Made by a program: the position numbers and the translations under genes
Shown: positions 1 to 9,474 of the stretch, one piece after another
Numbering within the stretch: position 1 is the stretch's first letter
How the letters are laid out: the number at the start of each line of letters is the position of its first letter
The notes under the pieces: generated by a model
Databases searched by the model: none
Told to the model about the DNA's origin: nothing
The model's input: only the letters and a program-made list of their open reading frames with translations
NCBI RefSeq assembly: GCF_023336755.1
Contig: NZ_JALZWP010000011.1
Span: 1-64,000, forward strand
DNA from: Roseinatronobacter domitianus
Lineage (GTDB): Bacteria; Pseudomonadota; Alphaproteobacteria; Rhodobacterales; Rhodobacteraceae
Direction: 5' to 3'
DNA: 64,000 nucleotides

Positions 1-133
1 GCAACCCATGCAACCTCATCTCCTGACATGATAACCAAAACAGCAATGCTTCCCGCCGCCTCAGCCAACCAACAACGTCCCCGCCGCCGGTGAAGCGCTA
101 TCTAGGCCACACGCTTTTTACACGCAACAGGAA

Positions 134-163
134 AATGACAAATTGGGCAAAAAATTTGTCATT
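134..163. promoter_or_regulatory. 11-bp inverted repeat upstream of the DUF302-like gene
   Basis: A perfect inverted repeat, AATGACAAATT (134-144) and AATTTGTCATT (153-163), is separated by 8 bases. It lies about 95 bases upstream of the start at 258, in an AT-rich patch that looks like a promoter. The size and symmetry suit a dimeric repressor or activator site. The regulator is unknown. Nothing else is recognisable in bases 1-257. Confidence 0.45.
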
Positions 164-257
164 GCCCGATCTTCCGGCAGGTTTGATCCAGATCACGGCA
201 GAAAAACAAAGATCTTATAGGTTCTTTAGCGTGCGAACTTCTTGGAAAGGAAAACAC

Positions 258-698
258 ATGTCTTACAAAGCGCTTGCTCTGGGTCTTGCTTTTGCTGCAG
301 CTAGCCCTGCACAGGCCGACAGCTTCTTTACATTCGAAGCCAACGGCACTTTCGAGGACGTGGTCTTCGAGGTGGAGATGGCCATCACCGGACGCGGCCT
401 TGTGATAGATTCGGTCAATCACATCGGCGCAATGCTTGCCCGCACCAAGGAAGATGTCGGCGGGACCGAGGATCTGTTCACAGGTGCGCAGGTGATGTCC
501 TTCTGTTCGGCCGATGTCTCGCGTCAGGTTATGGAAGATGATCTGATGAACATCCAATATTGCCCCTACGGGATCTATGTGTTCCAGCCTGCCGAAGATG
601 GCGCACCCGTCATGATAGGCTACCGCGAATATAGTGACCGCAGCATGCAGCCGGTCAATTACCTGTTGCAGCAGATCGTGGCGGATGCCTCTGATTGA
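258..698 (+). CDS. Exported DUF302-like protein
   Basis: This 146-residue protein starts at the ATG at 258, preceded by GGAAAGG; the frame is open further upstream without a ribosome site. Residues 1-20 form a clear signal peptide ending in SPAQA, so the product is periplasmic. The rest resembles the small DUF302 fold: an N-terminal strand-helix part (residues 27-66), then FCSADVSRQVMEDD and a strand around YCPYGIYVFQ. Two cysteines, in SFCSAD and QYCPYG, could form a disulfide. The biochemical role of DUF302 proteins is not established. It is probably monocistronic, with a hairpin at 744-773 downstream. The export call is strong; the family call is moderate. Confidence 0.65.
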   Translation: MSYKALALGLAFAAASPAQADSFFTFEANGTFEDVVFEVEMAITGRGLVIDSVNHIGAMLARTKEDVGGTEDLFTGAQVMSFCSADVSRQVMEDDLMNIQYCPYGIYVFQPAEDGAPVMIGYREYSDRSMQPVNYLLQQIVADASD

Positions 699-743
699 TC
701 GCGGATCAGTCACAAACGAACACGTTCCTTTGATTTGAAACAC

Positions 744-773
744 CAGGGCGCGACCGCTTAGCGGCGCGCCCTG
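744..773 (+). terminator. Strong hairpin after the DUF302-like gene
   Basis: CAGGGCGCG-A-CCGC pairs with GCGG-CGCGCCCTG around a TTA loop, giving 13 base pairs with one bulged A. It sits 45 bases after the stop at 698 and before the fasciclin gene. No T-run follows, so it may be a weak terminator or an mRNA-stabilising hairpin. Confidence 0.4.
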
Positions 774-873
774 TGACGTCAAGGCAGCTTCCCTGAAAGT
801 TGAGCGCAATCCAATCCTGCACGGGGGGCGTATCGCTGGTGTCATTACGGAAATGACCAATGGAGGTTATACT

Positions 874-1347
874 ATGTTCAAGACCACACTCAGCAGCGCT
901 GCAATCGCAATGGCTTTGGCAACACCGGTTGTCGCCAATGGCGCCGAAGGCACCATAGTCGATATCGCAGCAGGCGATGACCGTTTTGAGACGCTTGTTG
1001 CTGCCGTGACTGCTGCTGGCCTTGTCGACACATTGTCGGGCGAAGGACCGTTCACCGTGTTTGCACCGACGGACGACGCTTTTGCAGCGCTGCCAGAGGG
1101 CACGGTCGAGGGTTTGCTGAATGACATCCCCACCTTGACCGCAATTCTGACCTATCACGTTGTGCCAGGTGCCGTCATGTCGGGTGATCTGAGCGATGGC
1201 ATGATGCCAGCAACCGTGAATGGCCAGACCGTGACCATCGGAGTGGGTGACGGCGTGACCGTGGACGGCGCGAATGTGATCATTGCCGATATCGAAGCCT
1301 CGAACGGCGTGATCCATGTGATCGACTCGGTTATCCTGCCCGAATAA
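874..1347 (+). CDS. Secreted fasciclin (FAS1) domain protein
   Basis: A 157-residue protein starting at the ATG at 874, preceded by TGGAGG at 861-866. Residues 1-24 are a signal peptide. The remainder is a single FAS1 domain: the first conserved block is seen as [19 protein letters not shown] and the second around YHVVPGAV, followed by the terminal pattern [16 protein letters not shown]1 domains mediate adhesion or surface interactions, and short one-domain versions are common exported proteins in alphaproteobacteria. It is a single gene, convergent with hemE across the hairpin at 1371-1396. The specific partner is unknown. Confidence 0.9.
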   Translation: MFKTTLSSAAIAMALATPVVANGAEGTIVDIAAGDDRFETLVAAVTAAGLVDTLSGEGPFTVFAPTDDAFAALPEGTVEGLLNDIPTLTAILTYHVVPGAVMSGDLSDGMMPATVNGQTVTIGVGDGVTVDGANVIIADIEASNGVIHVIDSVILPE

Positions 1348-1370
1348 TCACTCGTTAACTTGAAACGCTG

Positions 1371-1396
1371 CGGGCGGCCCTTCTGGCCGCCCGTTT
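1371..1396. terminator. Hairpin between convergent fasciclin gene and hemE
   Basis: CGGGCGGCC (1371-1379) pairs perfectly with GGCCGCCCG (1385-1393) around a 5-base loop and is followed by TTT on the plus strand. It lies between two convergent stops, so it may serve both. The T-run is short. Confidence 0.55.
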
Positions 1397-1401
1397 GCAT
1401 G

Positions 1402-2436
1402 TCAGGGCTTGAAGCTGCGGACCGTGTCGATCATCAGCGCCACATTCTCGGGGTCGGCATCGGGGGTTATTCCGTGGCCAAGGTTGAAAATATGCGGACC
1501 GTTGCGCAGGGCCGCGACGACCTTGCGGGTTTCATCCACCAGCTCTTGCCCCCCTGTCACCATGTGGCGTGACGCCAGATTGCCCTGCACACAGCCGTCT
1601 ATTTGCACATTGGCTGCGGCCCATTCCGGCGTGACCGAATCGTCAATCGCTACGCAATCCGCACCACTGGCCTTATGAAAGCCTATGTAATGCTCTCCGC
1701 CTTCACGCGGGAAGGCGATGACGGGAATGCCGGGATGGCGGGCTTTCAGCGCATCAATAATCCGCTTTGTGGGGGCAAGCGCGTATTTCAGGAACGCGTC
1801 GCCTTTCAGCGAGCCCGCCCAAGAATCAAAAATCTTGACCACTTCTGCCCCGGCCTTGATCTGCATCGACAGATATTCAATCGTGGCATCGGTGATCCGG
1901 TCGATCAGCGCATCAAACGCTTCCGGCGCACCCTCGCGCATGGCATGGGCCGGGCCTTGATCTTTGGTGCCACGGCCTGCGATCATATAGGTGGCGACCG
2001 TCCAAGGCGCACCGGCGAAACCGATCAGCGTGGTTTCGCTCGGCAATTCGCGCGACAGGATGCGCACGGTTTCATAAATCGGGTTGAGCGTGTCGTGGAT
2101 AGCATCGGTTGGCTTCAGCGCATCAACGCCCGCTTGGTCACTGATAGTGGACAGGCGCGGCCCCTCGCCCGTCACGAACCACAAATCGGCCCCAAGGGCT
2201 TGCGGCACCAGCAGGATATCGGCGAACAGGATTGCGGCATCAAACCCATAACGGCGGATCGGTTGCAGCGTGACCTCTGCCGCCAGTTCAGGATTATAGC
2301 ACAACGACAGGAAATCCCCGGCCTGCGCACGGGTTGCGCGATATTCCGGCAGGTAGCGACCAGCCTGGCGCATCATCCAGATGGGCGGTGTGGGTAGGGT
2401 TTCACCGGCAAGGGCGCGCAGAATGGTCTTTGTCAT
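1402..2436 (-). CDS. hemE: Uroporphyrinogen decarboxylase
   Basis: HemE decarboxylates the four acetate side chains of uroporphyrinogen III to give coproporphyrinogen III, in the cytoplasm, for haem and bacteriochlorophyll. The 344-residue product has the family's usual length and the signature segment [15 protein letters not shown] near residues 19-33, plus [13 protein letters not shown]. The start chosen is the ATG at 2436, with AAGGAGAA just upstream. The frame is open far into hemC on the other strand, but that extension has no homology value. It is divergent from hemC, with a PpsR/CrtJ-type site between them. Confidence 0.96.
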   Translation of the reverse strand: MTKTILRALAGETLPTPPIWMMRQAGRYLPEYRATRAQAGDFLSLCYNPELAAEVTLQPIRRYGFDAAILFADILLVPQALGADLWFVTGEGPRLSTISDQAGVDALKPTDAIHDTLNPIYETVRILSRELPSETTLIGFAGAPWTVATYMIAGRGTKDQGPAHAMREGAPEAFDALIDRITDATIEYLSMQIKAGAEVVKIFDSWAGSLKGDAFLKYALAPTKRIIDALKARHPGIPVIAFPREGGEHYIGFHKASGADCVAIDDSVTPEWAAANVQIDGCVQGNLASRHMVTGGQELVDETRKVVAALRNGPHIFNLGHGITPDADPENVALMIDTVRSFKP

Positions 2437-2483
2437 ATGGTTTTCTCCTTGGTCGCTCTTGTCGTCACAAGTCGGGCGCAAGT

Positions 2484-2501
2484 TGTCAAGTCTGCATGAC
2501 A
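2484..2501. promoter_or_regulatory. PpsR/CrtJ-type operator between hemE and hemC
   Basis: TGTC-N10-GACA at 2484-2501 matches the PpsR/CrtJ consensus TGT-N12-ACA. It lies 48 bases from the hemE start and 44 bases from the hemC start. PpsR/CrtJ represses photosynthesis and some tetrapyrrole genes in Rhodobacter. Whether this organism carries ppsR cannot be seen here. Confidence 0.6.
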
Positions 2502-2544
2502 CTCTGTGCTTGAAAGGTGCCATGTGCGGCGCTATGCAATTGCC

Positions 2545-3501
2545 ATGACACAGACATTCCCGACCCCCGACCAGCCCCTGAAAATCGGCACGCGCGGTTC
2601 CCCGCTGGCGCTGGCACAGGCCCATGAAACGCGAAGCCGCCTGATGGCGGCGCATGGCCTGCCAGAGGCGGCGTTCGAAATCATGGTCATCAAGACCACG
2701 GGCGATGACCGCACGCTGATCGACGCGGACCGCCCGCTGAAAGAAATCGGGAATAAAGGCCTGTTCACCAAGGAAATCGAAGAGGCGATGGTCGAGGGAC
2801 GAATCGACATTGCGGTGCATTCGATGAAGGACATGCCCACGGAACAGCCAGACGTGCTGACCTTGGGCTGTTACCTGCCGCGCGAAGATACACGCGATGC
2901 GTTCATTTCGCCCAGCACACAGGGCATTGCCGATCTGCCCAGCGGGGCGGTGGTCGGGTCTTCGTCTTTGCGCAGGCGCGCGCAACTGCTGAACAAACGC
3001 CCCGACCTGAAGGTTGTGGAATTTCGCGGCAATGTGCAGACCCGGTTGAAAAAGCTGCATGACGGCGTGGCAGATTGCACCTTCCTTGCCATGGCCGGGT
3101 TGAACCGCCTTGGCATGAGCGATCTGGCCAATGGCGGAATTGAGCCCGAGGACATGCTGCCCGCGATTGCCCAAGGTGCAATTGGCATTGAATGGCGCAT
3201 TGCGGATACGGCCACGGCAGAATTGCTCGTGCCCTTGCACGATACCCCCACAGGACAGCGGCTGGATGCAGAGCGCGCGTTTCTGGCCGGGCTGGACGGA
3301 TCGTGCGAAACCCCCATTGCGGGGCTTGCGCTGATCGAAGGCGACGAGATCTGGCTGCGCGGCGAAATCCTGCGGCCCGACGGCTCGCAAAAACTGGCAA
3401 CCGAAGGGCGGGCTTTACTGGCGGACGGGGCCGCCTTGGGCCGCGAGTTGGCGGCAGAGCTACGCGGGCGCGCGCCTGCCGGGTTCTTTGATTGGCTTTA
3501 A
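2545..3501 (+). CDS. hemC: Porphobilinogen deaminase (hydroxymethylbilane synthase)
   Basis: HemC polymerises four porphobilinogens into hydroxymethylbilane, a cytoplasmic step of tetrapyrrole synthesis. From the ATG at 2545 the protein is 318 residues, the normal length. Visible signatures are [12 protein letters not shown] near the N-terminus, the basic stretch [20 protein letters not shown], and Cys254 in [10 protein letters not shown], which should bind the dipyrromethane cofactor. An upstream GTG or ATG would add about 13 residues and has no better ribosome site. It is divergent from hemE and followed by a small gap before the convergent Abi-C gene. Confidence 0.96.
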   Translation: MTQTFPTPDQPLKIGTRGSPLALAQAHETRSRLMAAHGLPEAAFEIMVIKTTGDDRTLIDADRPLKEIGNKGLFTKEIEEAMVEGRIDIAVHSMKDMPTEQPDVLTLGCYLPREDTRDAFISPSTQGIADLPSGAVVGSSSLRRRAQLLNKRPDLKVVEFRGNVQTRLKKLHDGVADCTFLAMAGLNRLGMSDLANGGIEPEDMLPAIAQGAIGIEWRIADTATAELLVPLHDTPTGQRLDAERAFLAGLDGSCETPIAGLALIEGDEIWLRGEILRPDGSQKLATEGRALLADGAALGRELAAELRGRAPAGFFDWL

Positions 3502-3611
3502 GCCCGGCGCAGCAACCATGCGATTTCCTTACATGGAAGAACGGCTGCTATGCGGACGTTGCTGCCGTTTACAGAGTCTGCGCGAATCTCTTTTTCAAAG
3601 TTCTGCCATGG

Positions 3612-4514
3612 CTATTGATCGTCGATCCGTTGCTCCTCAATTCTCGCTTGCCATGTTTCAATCAGAAAAAGGGCCATGGACCCAGCAAGGTTAACCGTCA
3701 AAGCGGCATGACGCGGCTTGAATGGCACTCGTGAGCGCCCCCCAGCATGTGCATCACCGCCTTTGTTGCGCAAGGAACCAATACTTTGAACGACTCTTTG
3801 GCAGTTTCCCAGAATCGTTTTGAACACTTCTTCTTGGTGCTGGGATGGTGCGAGCTTTAAAACTTTTGCAGCTTCAGAATAAAGTTTCGGCACATTCCAT
3901 TTTGCCTCCCACTTTGCACCGCTGTCCTCAATGATGTGTTTGCAGACCTCTTCGAGGAGGGTGCTTGCGGCGGTTACGGCGCCGTCAGGGTCGGTTGTTC
4001 GCCGTTCCAAAGCCTTCGCCCAAAAAGCTTGCACAGCGGGAGCATCATAGACATCAAGACCGTCTGTGATTGTGGCGTCTGCCGCACCGCCACCTGACTC
4101 GAGGAAGGTCAATAGCGGTATGAAGGCGTCAGTAACGTGGCCTCGACGGATGGCCCACGAACCTGAACCACTTGCGACGCTCGATAATGCTGACCGCACA
4201 GAAGTGGCATCATTTGAGAAACACACGAAGTTCGGCAGAAGCCGCTTACTTGCCGGGTCTTCCATTAGCCTTAGCCTGGCTAGTTTGTACGCGGCCTCCG
4301 ACCCCCCTTGGGTCGTTAGGCCAATGATATTGTTTTTAAAAAATAGCGCACATTCAAAAAGGTCGTCAGGAATCTCAGGTTCAGCGAAATCGCCATATGT
4401 CATTAGCTGTCCTCGAACAAAGGCTTCCCGAATGTGGTCCAAGTGGCGATACAAATGAAAGGTCTCGAACGTTTGAAGCATCCAGACACCCGACATTCGG
4501 GGAAACCGCAGCAT
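3612..4514 (-). CDS. Abi-C (abortive infection C-terminal) domain protein
   Basis: A 300-residue protein whose C-terminal third matches the Abi_C domain: LLEEVCKHIIEDSGAKW, then PKLYSEAAKVLKLAPSQHQ, VFKTILGNCQRVVQSIGSLR and NKGGDAHAGG. Homologues are scattered, often near mobile DNA, and some are linked to phage abortive infection, but most are untested. The N-terminal 150 residues show no motif I recognise. An internal ATG 11 codons in is an alternative start. Its base composition is visibly lower in GC than its neighbours, and it stands alone between hemC and murC, which suggests acquisition by transfer. A defence role is inference from the domain only. Confidence 0.7.
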   Translation of the reverse strand: MLRFPRMSGVWMLQTFETFHLYRHLDHIREAFVRGQLMTYGDFAEPEIPDDLFECALFFKNNIIGLTTQGGSEAAYKLARLRLMEDPASKRLLPNFVCFSNDATSVRSALSSVASGSGSWAIRRGHVTDAFIPLLTFLESGGGAADATITDGLDVYDAPAVQAFWAKALERRTTDPDGAVTAASTLLEEVCKHIIEDSGAKWEAKWNVPKLYSEAAKVLKLAPSQHQEEVFKTILGNCQRVVQSIGSLRNKGGDAHAGGRSRVPFKPRHAALTVNLAGSMALFLIETWQARIEEQRIDDQ

Positions 4515-4574
4515 CGGTCAAAATGGACTCGAAGCCCTCAACCGCATTCTTTCACCGAGCGCCAAACACCAAGA

Positions 4575-5984
4575 TCAAGCCGCCGCCTTCAGGCGCGGCA
4601 CCAGCCCATGTGCCCAGCCTGAAATCGTGCCCGCGCCAAGGCAGACGACCATGTCACCGGGCTTGGCATGGGCGCGCACCAGTGCTTCCAAGGCTTCCTC
4701 TGTGTCCACGGCTTGCGCGTTGCGGTGGCCATGCGCGGCCAATCCTGCCAATAGGTCGTCGCGGCTGGCACCGGGAATGGGGTCTTCCCCGGCGGCATAG
4801 ACGGGGGCAATGCCCACGACATCGGCCTCGTTGAAGCAGGTGCAGAAATCTTCGAACAGGCTGGACAGGCGCGTGTAGCGGTGCGGCTGGTGCACGGCGA
4901 TCACGCGGCCCGTGCCGCCCAAAGCCTGCCGCGCGGCGCGCAGCACGGCGGCAATCTCGACCGGGTGGTGGCCGTAATCGTCGATGATGGTGACGCCACC
5001 CACCACGCCCACGCGGGTGAAGCGGCGGTTGACGCCGCCGAACTTCGCCAGCGCGGTCCGTATCTCTGCCGGGTTCATACCAAGGTGGCGCGCAGCAGCG
5101 ACAGCAGAAAGCGCGTTCGACACGTTGTGATCGCCCGGCATGGGCAGGCTACACCCTTCGATCAAGCGGTCCTCGTCCTGTAGCGCGATGTCAAAATGCG
5201 CCACACCTGCTTCATAGCGCAAGTTCACAGCACGAATATCGGCCTGCGCGTTGAACCCGAATGTTACGACCCGGCGATCGGTCAGCTTGGCGACCAGCGC
5301 CTGCACTTCGGGGTGGTCGGTGCAGCAGATGGCCAGCCCGTAGAAAGGTATGCCACTGGCAAAATCGTAGAAACCTTTGCGTAGGGCATCGAAATCGCCC
5401 CAATGTTCCATATGTTCCGGGTCTATGTTCGTCACAATGGCAATGGTCGCGGGTAGACGATTGAAGCTGCCGTCGCTTTCATCCGCCTCGACGACCATCC
5501 ATTCGCCTTCGCCTGCACGGGCGTTGGACCCGTAGGCATGAATCACACCGCCATTGATAACGGTCGGGTCCAGCCCACCTTCGTCCAGCAGCGCCGCGAC
5601 CATGGTCGTTGTGGTGGTTTTGCCATGCGTGCCCGCCACGGCGATATTCGAGCGCAGGCGCATTAATTCGGCAAGCATCTCTGCCCGGCGCACAACGGGC
5701 AAACCCGCGCGGCGCGCAGCTTGCAATTCGGGATTGTCCGGCTTGATCGCGGTCGACACCACGATCACGGCAGCACCGTCGACATTTTCGGCCGTCTGTC
5801 CGATGAACACCTCTGCCCCCAGGCTTTGCAACCGTTCCGTGATGGCGCTTGCCTTCAGGTCAGACCCTTGCACGCGATAGCCATGCGTCATCAGCACTTC
5901 AGCGATCCCCGACATGCCAATGCCACCAATGCCGATGAAATGAATGGGGCCAATATCGGTGGGCAGCTTGGTCGCGGGGCTCAT
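4575..5984 (-). CDS. murC: UDP-N-acetylmuramate--L-alanine ligase
   Basis: MurC adds L-alanine to UDP-MurNAc, the first amino acid of the peptidoglycan stem peptide, using ATP in the cytoplasm. The 469-residue protein carries the N-terminal Rossmann motif [12 protein letters not shown], the ATP loop [11 protein letters not shown] and the substrate segment [10 protein letters not shown]. The ATG at 5984 overlaps the murG stop by four bases (ATGA), indicating translational coupling; longer starts fall inside murG. It is the last gene of ftsW-murG-murC. The usual next genes (murB, ddl, ftsQAZ) do not follow. Confidence 0.97.
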   Translation of the reverse strand: MSPATKLPTDIGPIHFIGIGGIGMSGIAEVLMTHGYRVQGSDLKASAITERLQSLGAEVFIGQTAENVDGAAVIVVSTAIKPDNPELQAARRAGLPVVRRAEMLAELMRLRSNIAVAGTHGKTTTTTMVAALLDEGGLDPTVINGGVIHAYGSNARAGEGEWMVVEADESDGSFNRLPATIAIVTNIDPEHMEHWGDFDALRKGFYDFASGIPFYGLAICCTDHPEVQALVAKLTDRRVVTFGFNAQADIRAVNLRYEAGVAHFDIALQDEDRLIEGCSLPMPGDHNVSNALSAVAAARHLGMNPAEIRTALAKFGGVNRRFTRVGVVGGVTIIDDYGHHPVEIAAVLRAARQALGGTGRVIAVHQPHRYTRLSSLFEDFCTCFNEADVVGIAPVYAAGEDPIPGASRDDLLAGLAAHGHRNAQAVDTEEALEALVRAHAKPGDMVVCLGAGTISGWAHGLVPRLKAAA

Positions 5985-7081
5985 GGGCGTTCCTTTCGGG
6001 CAAGGGCTTCGACCAAGCCGGTCAGCGCTTCGGTGGCATCCGCACGGCCCGCGCCCAGCGCGGCCTGGGCCATGCGCGCTGCGGCGTTTGGGGTGGTCAG
6101 GATCGAATGCAAGGTTTCGGTCAAGGCAGGTGCGGTGAACTTGCTTTCGGGAAAGACCACTGCCGCATCTACCCCGCCCAGCATCCGGGCATTCGCCACC
6201 TGATGGTTTGCCGCTGCCGCCGCATAGGGCACCAGAACCGCGGGGCGTCCTATCACCGATATATCTGCCACAGAGGACGCCCCCGCCCGGCTGATGACCA
6301 ACTGACACTCTGACAAGCGGCGCGGGATGTCGGAGAAAAACGGTGCAATGTCGGCTTTCACACCGCCAGCCTCGTAGGCGGCGACGACGCGGTCCATATC
6401 TTCCTCGCGCGCCTGATGCGCCACGGTCAGATTGCGTTTAAGATCGTCGGGCAAGGCGCTGATCGCCTCTGGCACCACATCCGACAGGATGCGCGCGCCT
6501 TGCGATCCGCCAATAACCAGCAGGTCCATCGGGTAATCGCCTGGCGAGATATAGCCTGCGCCGGCACGATCCAGAACCGCCGCGCGTACCGGGTTGCCGG
6601 TAAATTCGGCATTCAGCCCATCTGCCCCTTCGGTCGGCCAAGTGCCGCAAGCCAATTTATTCACGCGGCGCGCAAAGATCTGGTTCACACGGCCCAGCAC
6701 GCCGTTTTGTTCGTGTATCATACGCGGAACGCGCAGCAGCCACGCCGCCCCAAGCGCCGGGATAGACGGATAACCGCCAAAGCCCACCACCGCGCGCGGG
6801 CGGTCAAGCACCATTCCCAGCGCCGCTGCCAAAACACCAAATACCAGCTTGAACGGCACCTTGACCTTGTCTGCCAAGCCACCGCGCGCGAAGGTCGCGG
6901 CACTCACCGTGTCAATACGAACAGCGTCGGGAAACCCGCCCGCATAGCGCGCGCCGCGAATGTCAGTTGACAGCTTGACCCGCCAGCCGCGCGCGAGCAA
7001 CGCCTCGGCGAGCGCCTGCGCGGGAAACATATGCCCCCCGGTGCCGCCTGCCGCGATCAAGATCAGCGGTGTCTTGGCCAT
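5981..7081 (-). CDS. murG: UDP-GlcNAc:lipid I N-acetylglucosaminyltransferase
   Basis: MurG transfers GlcNAc from UDP-GlcNAc to lipid I, making lipid II on the inner face of the membrane. The 366-residue protein is of standard length, with the first glycine loop [17 protein letters not shown] near residues 13-29 and the second [10 protein letters not shown]. It follows ftsW by 16 bases and is coupled to murC by a four-base overlap. These features and the order ftsW-murG-murC are those of the alphaproteobacterial division and cell-wall cluster. Confidence 0.97.
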   Translation of the reverse strand: MAKTPLILIAAGGTGGHMFPAQALAEALLARGWRVKLSTDIRGARYAGGFPDAVRIDTVSAATFARGGLADKVKVPFKLVFGVLAAALGMVLDRPRAVVGFGGYPSIPALGAAWLLRVPRMIHEQNGVLGRVNQIFARRVNKLACGTWPTEGADGLNAEFTGNPVRAAVLDRAGAGYISPGDYPMDLLVIGGSQGARILSDVVPEAISALPDDLKRNLTVAHQAREEDMDRVVAAYEAGGVKADIAPFFSDIPRRLSECQLVISRAGASSVADISVIGRPAVLVPYAAAAANHQVANARMLGGVDAAVVFPESKFTAPALTETLHSILTTPNAAARMAQAALGAGRADATEALTGLVEALARKERP

Positions 7082-7097
7082 GGATATCCCCCCTGCC

Positions 7098-8261
7098 CTA
7101 TCCGCGCCGGGCGAGGATTTCGCCCATCTCGCCCTGCGGGCGCTGGCGCGTCAGTGCCAGAAGCATACCGATTGCAATGCCTGTCGCAAGCAGCGACGAG
7201 CCACCGTAACTGACGAACGGCAAAGTCATGCCTTTCGCGGGCAGCAGCCGCACCGCCACCCCCATATTGATCATGGCTTGCAGGCAGAAAACGGCGACGA
7301 TGCCGGTCCCGGCCAAACGGATGAACGTGTCGCGTTCGCGCATCAGGCGAAACAGCGACCGCAGCAGGATTGTCGCATAAAGCCCGATGATGAACACGAC
7401 CAACACCAGCCCGTATTCTTCGGCCGCAACCGCAATGATGAAATCGGTATGCGCATCTGGAAGGGACCACTTAACCCGCCCTTCGCCAAGGCCCGTGCCG
7501 AAGAAACCGCCTTCCGAAATGGCGTTTTGCGCATAGCCCATCTGAGTGCGGGGATCGACATCCTGGGCCAGAAACCCGTCTATGCGACGCGCAAAATGCT
7601 CTGAATTTTGATAGGCGACATAACCACCAACAATCGCCAGGGCCGCCAGCCCAGTCAGCACGGCGATCGAAGCCCCGGCCACAAAATACACCACCATCCA
7701 GCCTGCGGCGACCAGCGCGGCCTGCCCGAAATCCGGTTGAATGACCAACAGGCCCACCACCAAAAGCGTGACCCCGAAGGACAAGGCGCGCCCCGGAGGA
7801 CCGCCCACGTCCGAACTTGCGGCCATCAGCCAGGCGGCGAACACAGCCAGCATCGGTTTCAGAAACTCCGACGGCTGGATAGAGCCGATCCCGAAGCTAT
7901 ACCAGCGCACGGCACCTTTGCCGAAATCGGTCCCGAAAAACGGCAACAGGATCAGCCCGGTCAAGGTCAGCAGGAAGCCGATGGTGCCCAGCCTGCGCAC
8001 GCGTTCGGGCGATGCCATTGAAATCAGCAACATTGCCATGATCCCAAGGCCGCCAAAAACGACCTGACGCTCGACATAGTAAAAGGGTTCCAACCCGTTG
8101 CGCTGCGCCAGCGGCGGAGACGCCGCCAGCCCCAACAAGATGCCCACTGCCATCAGCAGCAGCACAGATGTCAGTGTCATTTTGTCGATGGTTCGCCACC
8201 AGCGCGGCAGAATCGGATCTTCCACGCGCACGGGTGCGGTGCCATAGACCATTTCCGTCAT
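7098..8261 (-). CDS. ftsW: Septal peptidoglycan polymerase FtsW (SEDS family)
   Basis: FtsW is the SEDS-family glycosyltransferase that works with FtsI at the division septum. The product from the ATG at 8261 is 387 residues with about ten membrane segments. Family blocks are visible as [12 protein letters not shown] (SEDS loop), [22 protein letters not shown] and, near the C-terminus, [15 protein letters not shown]. The frame could be extended 26 codons upstream, but the family N-terminus fits MTEMVYGT. It is the first gene of ftsW-murG-murC; murD, its usual upstream neighbour, is absent. Confidence 0.95.
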   Translation of the reverse strand: MTEMVYGTAPVRVEDPILPRWWRTIDKMTLTSVLLLMAVGILLGLAASPPLAQRNGLEPFYYVERQVVFGGLGIMAMLLISMASPERVRRLGTIGFLLTLTGLILLPFFGTDFGKGAVRWYSFGIGSIQPSEFLKPMLAVFAAWLMAASSDVGGPPGRALSFGVTLLVVGLLVIQPDFGQAALVAAGWMVVYFVAGASIAVLTGLAALAIVGGYVAYQNSEHFARRIDGFLAQDVDPRTQMGYAQNAISEGGFFGTGLGEGRVKWSLPDAHTDFIIAVAAEEYGLVLVVFIIGLYATILLRSLFRLMRERDTFIRLAGTGIVAVFCLQAMINMGVAVRLLPAKGMTLPFVSYGGSSLLATGIAIGMLLALTRQRPQGEMGEILARRG

Positions 8262-8354
8262 TGGGCTGTCCTGCTCGGGTTGCCTGTTATGCCCGTTTTC
8301 CGGGTCTGGTGCACACCCTACCCCGAAACAGGCCGTCAATCCAGCCCAAAGGCA

Positions 8355-9464
8355 TCAGACAGGCGTGAAGCCCCGGTCAGAGATTGCCATAGCGCGCCCC
8401 GTGCGGGCGGATTCTTGTGCGGCCATCCCCATCAGCACTGCCCAGATGCCATCATCCAACGACACCTCGACCGCACCTTGCCCGCGCACCACGTCGGCAA
8501 AACGGGCGTGCTGGTAGTAGGTCGACCCGTTATGATCGCCCGCCGCCAGTAGCGCGGGATCGACCGCGATATCTATGGCACGCGGACCTTTCGGGTCGCG
8601 CGGGCTCTCAATCAATTGCGGGACCGGCGGCGCGCCCAGATGCGCGGGCCAAAAGCGTCCCGGCCCCGGCACAAGACACTCAATCTTGCCCTTGGGGCCG
8701 ATGGCGGAAATCTCTTCCTGATACCGCGCCCCTTCGGCGAACATGCACAATTCCAGCATGGCGTGCGCGCCGCGTTTGAAATCCACGATGACATAAGCAT
8801 TATCCCAGATATCAGGCGTCTGTCCGTCATAGCTTTCATCCAGATGGTTCACGTCTTGCCCACCCGAGGCCATGATCCGCACCGGATCATCCTTCAGGAT
8901 ATGCCGCATAAGATCAAAGAAATGGCAGCATTTCTCTACCAGAGTGCCACCGGTCTGAGCGTTGAACCGGTTCCAGTCACCAACCTTTGGCAAAAAGGGG
9001 AAGCGGTGTTCACGGATCGTCAGCATCCTGATCCCGCCAGTCGCCTGCTCTGCCGTATCAATAAGTGCTGCGACGGGCGGCATGTAACGATACTCCATCG
9101 CCACCCAGACAGGTGCAGAAAGACCCAGCCCCCGAACCCTGTCCAGGTCGGTGGGGTCGGTGAACAAGGGCTTTTCCACCAATACCGGGCGCGGGCTGGC
9201 CTGCGCGATTTGTTCCAGCTGCGGCAAATGCATATGATTGGGGCTGGTGACGACAAGCGCCTCGACCATCCTATCGGCCAACAGCTCTTCCACGCTATCC
9301 ACAAATCGCGCGCCGGGCGCCAAAGCAGCAGCCTCGGCCCGCATGCCCGCATCCGGCTCAAAGATCGCACCGACATGCGCGCCCTCGACCAGCGCGATAT
9401 TGCGCAAATGTTCCTGCCCCATCATGCCACAGCCGATCATGCCGTAACAAATTGCCTTGCTCAT
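8355..9464 (-). CDS. Gfo/Idh/MocA-family NAD-dependent enzyme, candidate NAD+-dependent sulfoquinovosidase (SqgA-like)
   Basis: A 369-residue protein with an N-terminal Rossmann domain (GCGMMG, residues 11-16), the EKP motif typical of the family at residues 97-99, and a C-terminal beta-sheet domain with GGTLVEKCCHFFDLM. Members of this fold are dehydrogenases or redox-cofactor glycosidases. It is the last gene of an operon that otherwise matches the sulfo-SMO pathway for sulfoquinovose and lacks the usual GH31 sulfoquinovosidase. A GH188-type NAD+-dependent sulfoquinovosidase, a family known from this fold, would fill that gap. That assignment rests on context; a plain sugar dehydrogenase is the alternative. 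Its start has a good ribosome site (AGGACAGGAAA). Confidence 0.72.
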   Translation of the reverse strand: MSKAICYGMIGCGMMGQEHLRNIALVEGAHVGAIFEPDAGMRAEAAALAPGARFVDSVEELLADRMVEALVVTSPNHMHLPQLEQIAQASPRPVLVEKPLFTDPTDLDRVRGLGLSAPVWVAMEYRYMPPVAALIDTAEQATGGIRMLTIREHRFPFLPKVGDWNRFNAQTGGTLVEKCCHFFDLMRHILKDDPVRIMASGGQDVNHLDESYDGQTPDIWDNAYVIVDFKRGAHAMLELCMFAEGARYQEEISAIGPKGKIECLVPGPGRFWPAHLGAPPVPQLIESPRDPKGPRAIDIAVDPALLAAGDHNGSTYYQHARFADVVRGQGAVEVSLDDGIWAVLMGMAAQESARTGRAMAISDRGFTPV

Positions 9465-9474
9465 TTTCCTGTCC

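Noticed and set aside
2437-3390. N-terminal extension of hemE across hemC
   Set aside because: The extension has no homology value, overlaps hemC completely on the other strand, and a good ribosome site marks the ATG at 2436.
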